The translations under genes were made by a program, and so were the position numbers. Shown here piece after piece: positions 37,986-49,800 of a DNA stretch of 64,000 bases. Below the pieces are notes generated by a model, which was not told the origin of the DNA, ran no database searches, and saw only the letters and a list, made by a program, of their open reading frames with translations. Numbering within the stretch: the stretch's first letter is position 1; every line of letters starts with the position of its first letter. The stretch comes from Archilochus colubris (lineage: Eukaryota; Chordata; Aves; Apodiformes; Trochilidae): NCBI GenBank assembly GCA_023079485.1, contig CM041090.1:8554519-8618518 (forward strand), in the 5' to 3' direction.

Positions 37986-40491
37986 GTGAGTGCCCGGGAA
38001 GCCGTTTCGCCACTTGGGGCTGCATCCTCTGCGCCAGGACTCCGGTCAGCCCAGCGCCGAGACCGGGAGAGATCGTGACAGGGAAGGGTGTTCGCCCCGG
38101 GGCAGTCCCGGTGCGTCCGTCCAGGCGGAGTGGAGCGGCTCCTGCCCGGTGTCCCGCGGTGTCCGGAAGGGCGGGGAGACGCAGGGGGCACGCGGGCTGG
38201 GAATGAGCCTGGTGGGCACCGAGAAGGCAGCGGTTCGCTAACGTAAGCCACGACTAATGAACCGGTAGCCAGCGCTACCCCTCCCGGGTCGCCCCTCCGT
38301 GCTCGAGTGTCTCGTCCCCGGGCTCGGTTCGGAGGAGCCGCGTGTAAACCTCTCGTCCGGAGAGGGCTCTGCGGGGTTAGAGCCCGGGAAGGGCAGAGTT
38401 AAAAGCAGTTGGCGGGGCCGTCCAGCTTTGTTTTGGGAAGCTGGCAGGCACGTGCGTGCTGAGCCCTCCCTCCGCCTGTCAGAGCGGGCGTGCGGCCGGG
38501 CCTCCCAGCCCGCCTCGGCTCGGCGCGTCGGGGGCTTCCTCGGGGAGGGGCCGCGGGTCGGACACGGCGCCGGAGAGGCTCGGGCTCCGTGTCTGAGCCC
38601 ACCGTCCGGCACAGCCCCGGAGCCCAAGCGGTTCGGCGTCTCTGCCGGACCAGACCGGACCCGCGGTGGCTCTGTGTGTCCGCGGCTCCCGGCATGAGAT
38701 GCCTTTACAGGCTGTGGGAGGAACTTCAGGGGGTTGTAGGATGAGTTATCGTCTACGCCGCCTCGGCATTCTCCCTTTAGCATTTCCTCAGAGCTCTGCA
38801 AAAAGAGTCGGACCTTATTGCGGGAGGTCGAGTGAAACTTCTTGCTCTCTAAAGCCCCTTTTGTTCAAGGTTTGCTCTGCCGCCTGGCTTTGTGCCTTTG
38901 TTGCACTTTCTTGCGCTGAATGCCCGAGTCCCAGTGGGGCTCTGACGGATGGGATCTGGCAAATCTTGCTGCAAAGACAAAATACATTATCGCCCTGCCT
39001 TTCTGTCAGGTGATGGTGATCCAGCAGCTGGGCTGGCAGATCATCCATGCTGCCTCTCAGGGCTTGTAATTCCTTTCGGTGTGTTACTTTAAGCCTTGGA
39101 TGAGAATGTTAGGAGTACTGTGCCAAGATAGTGCTGCTGTCATCCAGCAGAGCTGGACCAGCTGTGGGGCTGGTACCTGTTCTGCTCTGCAAACTCTTCT
39201 TTGGGAGTTGTGGCTGGGCTGAGTGAATGCTGAGATGCAGCAACTTAAATAACCATAGTGCCCCCAAGTTAGAGCCCTGCACAAATGGTTTTTGCACTGC
39301 TCCTGCCCTTTGTCTCCTCTAGCATGTCGGTGTTGTGAGTCTGCTCACCTGGGGGGAGATGGGAGCACTGAACAAACACATCCTTATAAAATTATTATTA
39401 ATGTCTCCTTCAGGCCTGAAATTCCTCTTGCTAGTCTTCCATTCTGTTAAATGCTTCGCAAACCAGAGCAAAGGAAGAGAGATGAAGAGTTGAATTTCAC
39501 TGCCTTGTTTGGAACTGGGTGGAAATCCTGGAGATGGATCTCTTAGGAGACTGTCTTCCAATTGGGTTAGATGCACAGGTAACAGCAAAGGGACTTGTGG
39601 CTTTTTTAGTAAATCTGCTTCTTATTGCTGTTTGTTTGCAAAGAGCTCTGAAATAGTGATTTAGGCTATATTGTTTTTTTTTTCCCTCCACCGTCCTTGT
39701 CTGTCCTGCTGCAACAGACCTCAGGGGTGTTTACTCTGGCAACTGCAGAAGTCCTGCATTAAGCACTGACACTAGCAACGTTTTTTTCTTTAGTAGTAGG
39801 GTGAACTAATGCACTGACAGTGCATGTAGGCTTGAGAGTAATGAAGTGAGTGCATTGCCAAGATTGGGAAGTGTTAAGTTGACCTGAGAAAAGAAATAAG
39901 AACTTGAAAGGAAAGTTGACCCTTATAGGGAAAAGTTATGAAGACCTTCACAGAAATGGCTTTGCCAGCTTTTGCTAGTTTTGTCACTGTGGTCTGCTAA
40001 AAGTCTGGCCTTGCAGCCTTGTGATTATAAGAGCTTTCCTTCATCAATAAGTAATAGATGGGGAAAAGTGAAGGAAATGTACTATAAAGTCCAAATATGA
40101 ATGGCCAAAGCAAAGCAGACCCAAAAGAAGATGACTGACCATGGGGCAGTTTGAAGGATTGTGGTCTTTTCAGTTTCTAAATGCTGTGGTTGGGGACTGA
40201 CTCTCTCCCTGTGACCAGCTGTGGAACTGGAACCATGGGTGGACTCTTAAACACGTGTGTACTCTGCCTCTCTCTCACCCAGCACTTGAGGACTTTCCAC
40301 AAAGCCCTGATTTCACCACTGAGTCACTCGCCTCTCTTGCCCATGCAGATGGGCAGCAGAGGGAGGGAGCGACAGAGGGAGGAAGGGAGGGAGGGTGGCA
40401 GGGCTGTGTTTTACTGTTGGAGCAGAAGGCATTCTCTCTTGGACAATCTTCTTGTGTCTTAGCTGTTTCCTCAAATGTCCCTTTATTGCAG
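37986..40491 (+). other. BMF: BMF intron 1
   Basis: A 2.5 kb intron running from a GTGAGT donor to a 'tttattgcag' acceptor. The first 700 bp belong to the CpG island. A purine-rich run ('gggagggagcgacagaggga') lies near 40363, and an 8-bp inverted repeat lies at 39809-39825. No other coding signal is seen. Confidence 0.6.
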
Positions 40492-40812
40492 GAGCAATGG
40501 ATCGCCCCAGCTACCTGGAAGAGGACTATTCTAGCCTGGATGGGCTGGACGATGACGTGTTTCACTCTGATGACTTTGGACTTGCAGGTCAGCCTGGTGA
40601 GATGACTGCAACTGGCATTTTCACACAGAACCAGTCCTACAGCTGCCTTCTGGGGAGGTTCCAACTATTCCCCCTCACACACTGCTGTGGTCCCGGTGTC
40701 AGGCATCCTGAGCAGCAGGACAAGGCAACTCAAACACTCAGCCCGTCCTCTTCCAGTCAGGATGTTATGTTGCCTTGTGGAGTCACTGAAGAGCCCCGGA
40801 GACTCTTCTATG
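40492..40812 (+). CDS. BMF: BMF coding exon 1 (gene exon 2)
   Basis: The acceptor 'tttattgcag' ends at 40491; five untranslated bases precede the ATG at 40497. The exon encodes residues 1-105 and the first base of codon 106, including the dynein-light-chain-binding motif, and stops at a GTAAGA donor (40813). An in-frame ATG at 40395 lies in the intron, so the longer frame that starts there is not the real N-terminus. Read-through past 40812 would add residues KSTPVSPP and run to a stop at 40896, a possible product of intron retention without a BH3. Confidence 0.95.
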
Positions 40813-43800
40813 GTAAGAGCACTCCAGTGTCACCACCTTTGCAGCAACGAAACTGTCCCTTTACCACTTCCACAATCAAGCAAGGTTTCTTTCATTAGGG
40901 TGTATATTAAAGGACTGAAATTATTTTGCTTTCGTCCCACTCCCTCAGGAAAGATAGCCTGTACTTTCTTACCCTTGCTTACCCACTACAGGTACCAGGT
41001 ATTTCCTCATTGCTTCCACTGTCCTTGATACTCCCGCTCTTTTTCCTTTTGTCTTTATCCTGCCACATTTTATTTTAGTGCTAGACATTTAAGTACTCAC
41101 CATACCTTGTATATGGCCATTTTACTACGTATTTTAACTTCTACTGCCATCTCACGCACATGGGAAGACTCCTAGAAGTTTTCAGCACAGACAGGGAAAT
41201 GCAAAAAATTGCACTTAGTGGAATAGCTTTTATGCTCTTTACTGGAGTTACTTGTTGGCTAAGCAGCACGTGCATCAAGTATTTTACTGATGGGACACTA
41301 TTCAGCTTTGTGTATCCGATTCAGCTTTAATCCAAATCAGTCCCACAAAATGCCGGAGAACTGAGGAAGGTCTGACAGAAAGGATACGGCAACCTTTAAT
41401 GGGAGACAACTTGAGTCAGAGATCTTGTAAAACTGTGAAACTGTCATAAATAAACATAAAAATCAGCACTTGTCTGAGCTATGAACAAACAAAAGGAATC
41501 AAGTGCAAGATCCTGCCAGTCATTTGATTATGGGGAGCAATACAATGCTCTGCTTAATTGAAATAAATCTCTTTAAAAGCCGAACAAATGTTTTACTGGA
41601 TGCTGACAGTACACAGTCATTTGGCTTCAGGAACTGGACTTTAATGAGTCAAAAATTTAGGATTTTGTGCAGCTCTTCCCTCTGTAAAGCGTACTGAGTA
41701 GAAGCGCTATTCTTCATGCTGGAAGAATGACTCTTCTTACTTCTATTTTGTAGGGAATGCTGGTTACCGTTTACACGTCCCTCCAGGTGGCTTTGCATTG
41801 GATCCGCACCTCCGAGAGGAGCCTCAGGAAGGTCAGCAGGAGACCCGGGCTGAGGTGCAGATTGCACGGAAGTTGCAGTGCATTGCCGACCAGTTCCACC
41901 GGCTCCACATGCAGAGGGTAGGGTGTCTCTGGAGGGGAAGGTGGGCGTTTAGCTACCCACAGGGGGGGCTCCCAGCACCAGCTAAACGGGCTGTTGCCTA
42001 AGGCAGCAGACTGCCACCAGTGATAAAATGTCAGGAGGATCTGCATTTTGCTTTTAGTAGATTGCTGACTCTTCCTAAAGATTGGCAGGTGGAGGGAAAA
42101 GAATGTGTGGGATTGCATTTACTGCCTGGGCCAGTAGCTGTTCTGTGTTAGCTCCTACTATTCCAGCTCTTCCAGATCCTCAGCAGCTGGGTCACTGAGG
42201 CTTTCTCCAGGGATCTTCCCCCTTGCTTTCTATTACAGTTTTTGCTCTTCTCCACTCTCCTCACCACCAGTGTCTTCTCCTCTCTCCCACAAGTGGTCAT
42301 CTGTGGCTTATATCAGCTCCTCATCCTGGAGATGACAACAAGCCTGGAGTTTGTTCTGACACTCCTTGTTGTCTAAGGGTAGCTGTCTGAAATGCTGTTG
42401 AGTATATTTAGATCATGCTAGACTTGCTAGCAGCCCCTCTTGACACAGTCCTAGCTAGTGTCTCAAACTTGAGACTAACTTCTTCACAACAAAAGACAGC
42501 TGTTAGATGCCATCAGGTCTGAAAACCACAATCCAGAATCTTGATTTTGTTAAAAAAAAACAAAAACAAACAACAAAAAACCAAACCAAACCAAAACCAA
42601 AAAAGACCCCAAAAAACCCCACCAAACCAAAACAAGCAAAACTTTGCTTCAAAGAAGTAAAGTAAAGCCAGCACCCCAAAAGCCCCTGATTCTTCCTTCC
42701 TTCCAGCTCCTGTTGAGTAGGGATGAAATGGAAATTGCAGTTTGTCAGAGGTGGCAGAAATTTGGCATTTGGCAGCACTTTGCCATTTCTGTGCAAGCCC
42801 AAAAAGGAGAGTGTGTATTTGCTTGTATACAAAGAAGCTGACACTCTTGCTGACTGCAGAGAGGGGCAGAAAACTTCACTTGACTTTAAATGAGTTGATG
42901 TGCTTTTAATGATGGCATCTATTGCAATCTGTCTGAAAGGTAAGTGAGTATCTTCGTCTTGATCAGAAAATGTGGCTTGTGGCTGTGCAAAGTTTTGGTC
43001 CCTTCTCATCACAGAGATGAGGTAATTCCGGGAGGCTTCATCACCAAACAGCAGGAGGATTAAAGAAGCTGTAACAGGAAGATTAGCCTGTAGAAATGTA
43101 GATGGGGCTATGAATGTCATTTAGCAAATTGCGGGAACAACGAGCTACCGGGAGTTTTCGTTCGTAAGTGTTGTGGTTGAATGGGGTTTTCCCCAGTGCC
43201 ACCTTTCCGCCAGCAATAGCTGAAGAACACCCCCCCCTTCTCTAGCCAGATTCTTGAAGGAAAGAGGAGGTTTAACCACCTCGGTGGAGTAGCCCTGGAC
43301 TGAACTGGTGGAACTGGTTGTAACTTGACCCCTTCCATCTCGGGGGAGCCTACCTATCTGATGTCTGTGCCTTGGAAACGCATCCAGGAGTGCCCACCCA
43401 AGCCGCCCCCGCCGAAGCTGCTCCTCGTCGGGTTCTGTTGCTGCCCTGTGGCCCGGGGAGAGCTGCCGGTGCCAAGGGGCTGCCGGTGCCAAGGGGCTGC
43501 CCGTGCCGCGGGCAAGGGGGCGGGCAGGGCAGCCGGTGCCGCGGGCAGGGCGGCCGGTACCGCGGAAAGGGCAGCCGGCCCGGACCCGTCAGCCCAGCGT
43601 GGGGGAGAGAGAGTAAACAAAAGCCTCCGCCCGCCCCGCACTGCCCGAGCGCAGCCAGCGGAGGAGGAGCTCTGCTGTCTTTGTTTGAACTGGAAGAGCA
43701 ACAAGTTGTAAAGAAGGGGGGTGAGCAGGGGGGGGCGTTCAGCCATTTAAATTCGAAAACAAAACGGGAAAAACAAAACAAAACACAACAAAAACCCGAC

Positions 43801-46800
43801 CCGAAAACTTAACCCGAGGACGGAATAGTTCAGCCAGTGGTTCTCCACAGCCTGACCCTGGGATGGGCCTTGGCATTTGGATCTGTTGAGGGATTCTTTC
43901 TTGTTTGTCAGGAAAACTGAGTACCGAGCCACATACTAGTGTCCAAGTCACTGTTCCCCCTGGAGTGTTTTGTTGTCATGCCCAGTCCCTTCCCTCCCAG
44001 CCCTGTATGGAGGATTTCCTTTAGCTTTTGGCACAGCTCTCCAATGCAGAAGCCCCTCTGTCCTGTGTGCAGTGACTTCCCAGCCTCTTGCTGAAGAAGC
44101 AAGCAGCCTGCCCCTGGAGACACGTGAACTGGTTCACAATGTGTTGTGGTTTGGAAGGGGCAGTCTCTGAGATGTGGAAAACTGGGCTGTCGTTTGTCTT
44201 GCTGTGAAACTAATCCCCGATTTGGATGCCCCATTCCAGCTTGTCTCAAACATTTGGTTAAAACCAACTTTCCAGAGTGGTGTCTTGAATCAGAATTAGA
44301 ATACCACAAAGTTAGTCACACCAGTGTGGTCTTGTGAAGTCCTGAGAGAGAGCAAGCCTGGTTTTCAACAAGCTGTGCCTTTTTTGGAGCCTACAAAACA
44401 TCTTATCTGTGAACCTGTGAAAAGAAAACTGTATGGGCCCTTTTAGTGGGAGTTGGGAAAGGCTTTCAGCATTGGAGAAGTGCATCCAGCTAGCTGAAGA
44501 GTTGCTCTCTCATGGCTCTTAGAGTTTTGTGAGACTCCAGCAGCTCAGCTATGGCTCCCATTCTGCTGCCACAGCAGCAAAGCTGTGTTGACACAAAGGC
44601 CACTGGTTAATGTACATCCCTGGCTGAGAGAGGAACTGAGCAGGCAATAGCTGCTGAGATTGACGTCACTGAGTTGTCACTGGACTCAGCTGCACACAGT
44701 GTCTAACCCTATCCCACACTGGGAACCCTGGAGAGTCCCTCTTATCTCTTCCCTGGGCTCCCAGAGCTATGTGGTATTTATTCTGTGGTTCTTGGCGATA
44801 CAAAAGACTTTTGGGTATGCATTTCATAAGAATAAGAAAGTTGGCCCTACCTATGCTTGCTTTTGGCATGTACACCATTATCAGGGTTTTGTTTCCTATT
44901 AATATATTAAACAGAATACAGTAGTTTAAAACCTGGCTTCTTCATCCTCAGAACAGTGCTAGAGCAGCAGTGCAACATGCCCTAGCACTCTGCAGATTTC
45001 ATCTCCTTAAGATGCTGAATCTATCATAGGAAGGACTTCAGCAATACTTTGTGGTTCTATGTAGCAGAGCCTGCTACAGTGTGCAAGGGGCTCTGCAGAA
45101 TGGTATGCAAGACTCATCTATGTTTTCTTGAGCTCTTTAGTAGTTCTTACCTGTTGAAGACTTCGTAGCTTCTGACAAGCTTCTCTGTTTTGCTTTTCTT
45201 GCTCTGGCCCTGGAAAACAAATGTAGAACTAAGCTGTGCTTTCTGCAGGAGAACCCAGTACCTGCCACCTCTTTCTTCATAGTGCAAGTGTGTCTTTGCT
45301 GTGGAATCTATGAACTGCTTGCTGTAGCCCAGCCTGTGGCTGAGCTTAAAGAAAGTAGTGTGAGGTTACAGAGGACAGAGCTGAGCTTAGAGCATCTGCT
45401 TGTCAGCTGGCTGGAACATGGACTGCCTGCACCCAGTGTGTCCAGGTCTTGGCAACAAGTGCTTGGGCTCTGCTTGGGTCCTGAGTGCCCTTGGGTTTCC
45501 TTTCTCTGTCTTGAGAAGGAGCTTCAAATTGTGCTGAACTGACAGTGTATTTCATGATTTGACACAGCTTTCTGCTACACAGGGTATGTGTAGACAGCCA
45601 GGGATGCTGGCAGTAGGGGTGTAAAGTGCCCCATAGCAGCATGGGCTTATACAAGAGTGGGGTGGATGACACTGAATATTGGTATCACAACTCTTCAGTT
45701 TTACTTGCTCCATTGAGACACTGGAATGCTACAGCTTTTTCCAAATAAAATAACTCTTTCTAAGCAGGCTGCAGCTTTCAGGGGTCTGCTTTTACTGCAT
45801 CTCTTCTTCATGGTGATAAGATCACTTCACGGGGGATAAAATTGTCTCTTTAAGAGCCAAGGAGTGGTAGCCTTGAACAGTTCTGGGCTCAGGTCCAAAC
45901 AGAGCCACTGACTTGCTGTATGACCTCAGACAAGTCTCTTGACCTCCTTGTGCTTCAGTCAACCCATCTGGAAAGCTTGGTTTAAAAAAAGCTGAGCCTC
46001 AATGAGAACCAGATGCTGAATCAGAGCTGAGCTTTCTTGAGTAAATAAGTGCATTACAAACAACAACAAAACTTCTTTCCAACACATCAGGAATCCTGCA
46101 GTTGATTTAGATATGCTGACCATGCTCAAAAAGCCTCGGTGGATCTAGCTATAGAAAACTTTGTTTCTCTGAATTCCCCAGTTAGTTCAGCAAGTCACTC
46201 TCTTGCCATCACTGCAGCGAGGTTGATCAGCCTGTGGAGCATGAATGCCTGCATCCACACTGGCTGTGTACCTGTTTGCCTCAGTTTAAGGACACGGAAA
46301 ATGTCCAAGAGGAAATGTTGTTTTCCTTTGAAAGTGAAACTTGTTACATCTTTGCATTTTTTTTCCCCTCCTCACTCATGAGAGTTATTGAGGCCTCCTC
46401 TGAGATCCTCCAGCTTATGCAACGGGGAACCTGTGTCTCTTTTCAGAAACTGACTGGTGTGTACTACATGTGCAACATTTATCCCAAACTCCATCAGACT
46501 TTTCTCCATCATTTATCAAGAGCAGTCAAGACATTTCTTAACAGCTGCTTTTTAAAACTGGAATTGTTTGCAGGAAACTGCCCTTTATGATGACTTTACA
46601 TTTTAGGAAGAATGTTGAGAAATGTTTCCCAATAATGCCAGCAGAGACTCTCAAACTGCCCTGCAGTTCAGCCTGTAGCACCAGCTGCTCCATACTTTGC
46701 TTGTACCTCTTTCAGACTTGGGGTAAGTGCCTTCTTTCATTTCTTGAGTTGGGACAGTACATTTCAGGATCTTATCTAGTGCTTGTTGGTCTCTCCTACT

Positions 46801-49800
46801 GCTGTGCAAAGTAGTGGTCTCCTCTTCATCTCTGTTGTCTGTGGGTTGCTCAGCAGTTAAGGACTTGCATTTCCAGCTAAGGATGCAGGAGCATGGTGAG
46901 AGAGAGTACCAGATGGAGAACTCCTGAAATTAATTGCCCCATTTTCAAGTGTAGGGGTTAGAGTGGGTGTGAGGTTGGTAAGATTGAGATAACTCTTGCA
47001 GGACTATGGAACTGAGATCCTAGGCTTGAGAAAAGGAGGATGCCATAGGGGGAAGAGGAATTCTCAGAAATGGGATATGAGGAAGTGGAGACACATTTTT
47101 TTTTTCCATCTTCACAAATGACAATGAAGGAAGAGGTGGGCTTGGAAGTTCACCTTGCCTTATGCATATACATGACACAGAAACCTGTTGCCCCTTGCCA
47201 GCACCTTTTCTGAAATCCTGCTACCTGTGGAGCTTATTACTTGACAGAAACTTGCTGGACCCTTTTATATCTGATGTGAAATTATATTCTTTGGTATGTT
47301 AAGAAAAGAAAATGAGAACAAGATTATAGTTGTGCTACTGTATAAATCTATGTTTCTCCTATATCTTGAATGTTGCGTACAGCACTAGTTTCCTTCTTCC
47401 AAAAATAATGCAGCAGAACTGGAAAAGGTTCAGAAAAAGGCTAGAAGGATGATGAAACTTCCATATGAAAAATGAAAAAATGGGCTAGGACTGCTAAGCT
47501 TAAAAAACGCCACAGAGCAAATGGCGTAGCAATATTAAACAGAAATCAAAAGTGACATGAAGGAGATGGATGGACTAATTTTCCCCCAGTACACAAACTA
47601 GGCAGAATCAAGCTAGTATGAGCCAGCTCAAAGTCAATGAGGTAGTTTTTCATACAATAGGTAGCTCCGTGGACCTTCTTGTCAAGGCATATTGTGCATC
47701 CCAGTGCTTTTATCTGGGTTCAAGGGGAATCAGGACAAGTTTATGGCCATTGAAGGAGACATTAAATAGAAACCAGATCTGCCTCAGGAGGTACTAAGCT
47801 CAAACCAGTTAGATACTGAAAGAGAGTATTAGGGGGAGCTATTGCAGGTACTTGCCCTCTGCTTGTCCTCAGGTAGGCACATAAGGCTGCTGTTGAAGGC
47901 TGGGCTGCGTGAACTCTCAATGTAACAGTCATATACAACTATTGTATATCGATTTAATAAAAAACTTCTGCATCAGCCTAGTCTATCCTCTATGCTTTTA
48001 GCTGGCAAAATATTTAAATATATTATGGGTTCGTTCCTGCTTAAAATAGGGGATAATGTTGAAAAGCAAAACTTCCTGCCTAGCTCTGGTAGAGGAAGTG
48101 AGCAAAGGATAAGGCAGGAGAGCAGTGCAAGCTCTGTGGAACTGCATGCCATGAATCCTCTGCCCCACTGGGTGCAGGACTGCAATGTCTTCATGCAGCA
48201 GCTCCACAGCCTAAAAATACCAAGACTGCCCACACTGAAGTGCATGAAATAATTATTTGGGAGAGTACAAATGGATTGTTTTGCAGTATTTCTAACATCA
48301 CCTGCAATATTGCTGTGCAATTTAAATAGTGTCAAGTGCTGCTGCTTGTCTCATGCAACCCTAGTGGTCTCCACAGGCTCCTCTGCATTTCTTCAGCTCT
48401 CCTGGCATGGTTCTGGCTGTGACAGTGCCAATGTGCTTTCTGCTTGTAGCAGTGTGACAGCTGAGAAATTACTTTTCAATTAAGAAATAATTGTAGTAGT
48501 ATCCCACTTCTTTTTGAGTGTGGGAGACTAGGAAATGCAGGTTAAAACTTGTCTGAGATCACACAGGGATTGCTGATTGGAACCCAGTTGTTCTGCCTCC
48601 AGTCTCTCCGCTTAGGTCGGCTGATCTTATTAAGATACTGCCATCTCTGAAGGGGATGATGAGATGTTTGGACTGGTTATTTATGATGAGGAGTGTGTTT
48701 GTATTTTATTCAATTAAGTTTTATGGTGGAAAGGCAGGAAAGCAAGTGCCCATCTGCAGAGTCATCCTTTGTTTCAATCCATTGAGGAGGAATGTCCTGC
48801 TAGCCTTTTATAGTCTCAATTTGGCTTGGATGGGTTTTTTTATTTTTATTTTTTGTTTCTCCTCGGTAGCTGCCCTCTCCAGTGGCACAGAAACCTTTCT
48901 GAGGACGGTACCATGGCAGAAAAGAACAGTAATCTAAAAATAAAAGCAGTGAGGCAACTCCTATTAACCCCAGTTCGTTATTTCCCTGCTGTAAGGCCTG
49001 ACCAGGGGCTGGCGGTGGGGCCGGGCAGCCAAGCCTCCAAGGAGAGCCCCCGACGGGCACCCGAACCGCGGCTGCCGAGGAGGAGCGGCCGAGAGGCCGT
49101 GCGTGAGAGCGGCTCTGCCGGGCAGTGTTTGCGCTGCGGCTGCAGTGTTTATATCGCTCTCTAAATTTAGCCTCTGAGTCATCAGAACTGCTGACGAGAG
49201 GCAGCTCTGCCCGCAGGCTCCGGCGCTGCACCTGCCCGCCTTCCCGCCCGCCTGCCCCCCCTGCCTGCCTGCCCTGTGCCTGCCTGCCCCCCTGCTCGCT
49301 TGCCCTTCTGCCTGCCCCCCTTGCCTGCTTGTCCCTCTGCCCGCCTGCCTGCTTGCCCCCCTTGCCTGCTTGTCCCCCTGCCCGCCTGCCTGCTTGCCCT
49401 CCTGCCTGCCCCCCTTGCCTGCCCCATACCTTCCTGCACTGTGCCTGCCCTCAGGCTCCCCTCACAGCCGGGCAGCGCTGCACCCAGGCCAAGGCCTCAT
49501 ACCCCACCACCCCGCCAGCCAGGATATTTTTCTGTCAAAACTTTTTAAAAAGTGTTATTTTAACAATCTCACGTTAATCGCGAGAGGAGGTCTGTCGTGC
49601 GTTCGGGGAGCACCTCCCTGCTGGTGATGAGGGGAACGAATCGGTGCGAAGTGAGAGGGCAGAGTCCCGGTGCTGGCACGGGCGGGGTGATGGACTGATG
49701 GACGGGGTGGGCGGTGGCACAGCCCCTCAGTTCACACTCCGAGTGAACCACCCTGCCTGTGCTTGCTGCCCGCAGCTGTGGTGGTGGGAGGGATGGGTGT

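Larger units (their letters stand above)
37490..38690. promoter_or_regulatory. CpG island at the BMF 5' end
   Basis: For about 1.2 kb the sequence is very GC-rich and dense in CpG, in sharp contrast to the AT-rich flanks. It encloses the inferred promoter and first exon of BMF and extends about 700 bp into intron 1. Long open frames on both strands inside it (up to 275 codons at 37424-38251 -) arise because stop codons are scarce in such DNA and should not be read as genes. Edges are by eye. Confidence 0.93.

Noticed and set aside
37424..38251. 275-codon frame on the - strand and several long + frames in the CpG island
   Set aside because: They are rich in Arg, Pro, Gly and Ala, as expected when GC-rich DNA lacks stop codons. 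They overlap the promoter and exon 1 of BMF and show no family motif.
40395..40496. An upstream in-frame ATG giving BMF a 34-residue N-terminal extension
   Set aside because: The extension lies before the acceptor at 40491, that is in intron 1, and is not part of the conserved BMF N-terminus.
43325..43812. Four overlapping Ala/Gly/Arg-rich frames on both strands
   Set aside because: They arise from the GC-rich block and its tandem repeat; none shows a domain.
49125..49577. Cys/Pro/Leu-rich frame and its Gly/Gln-rich antisense
   Set aside because: Produced by the 41-bp C-rich minisatellite.
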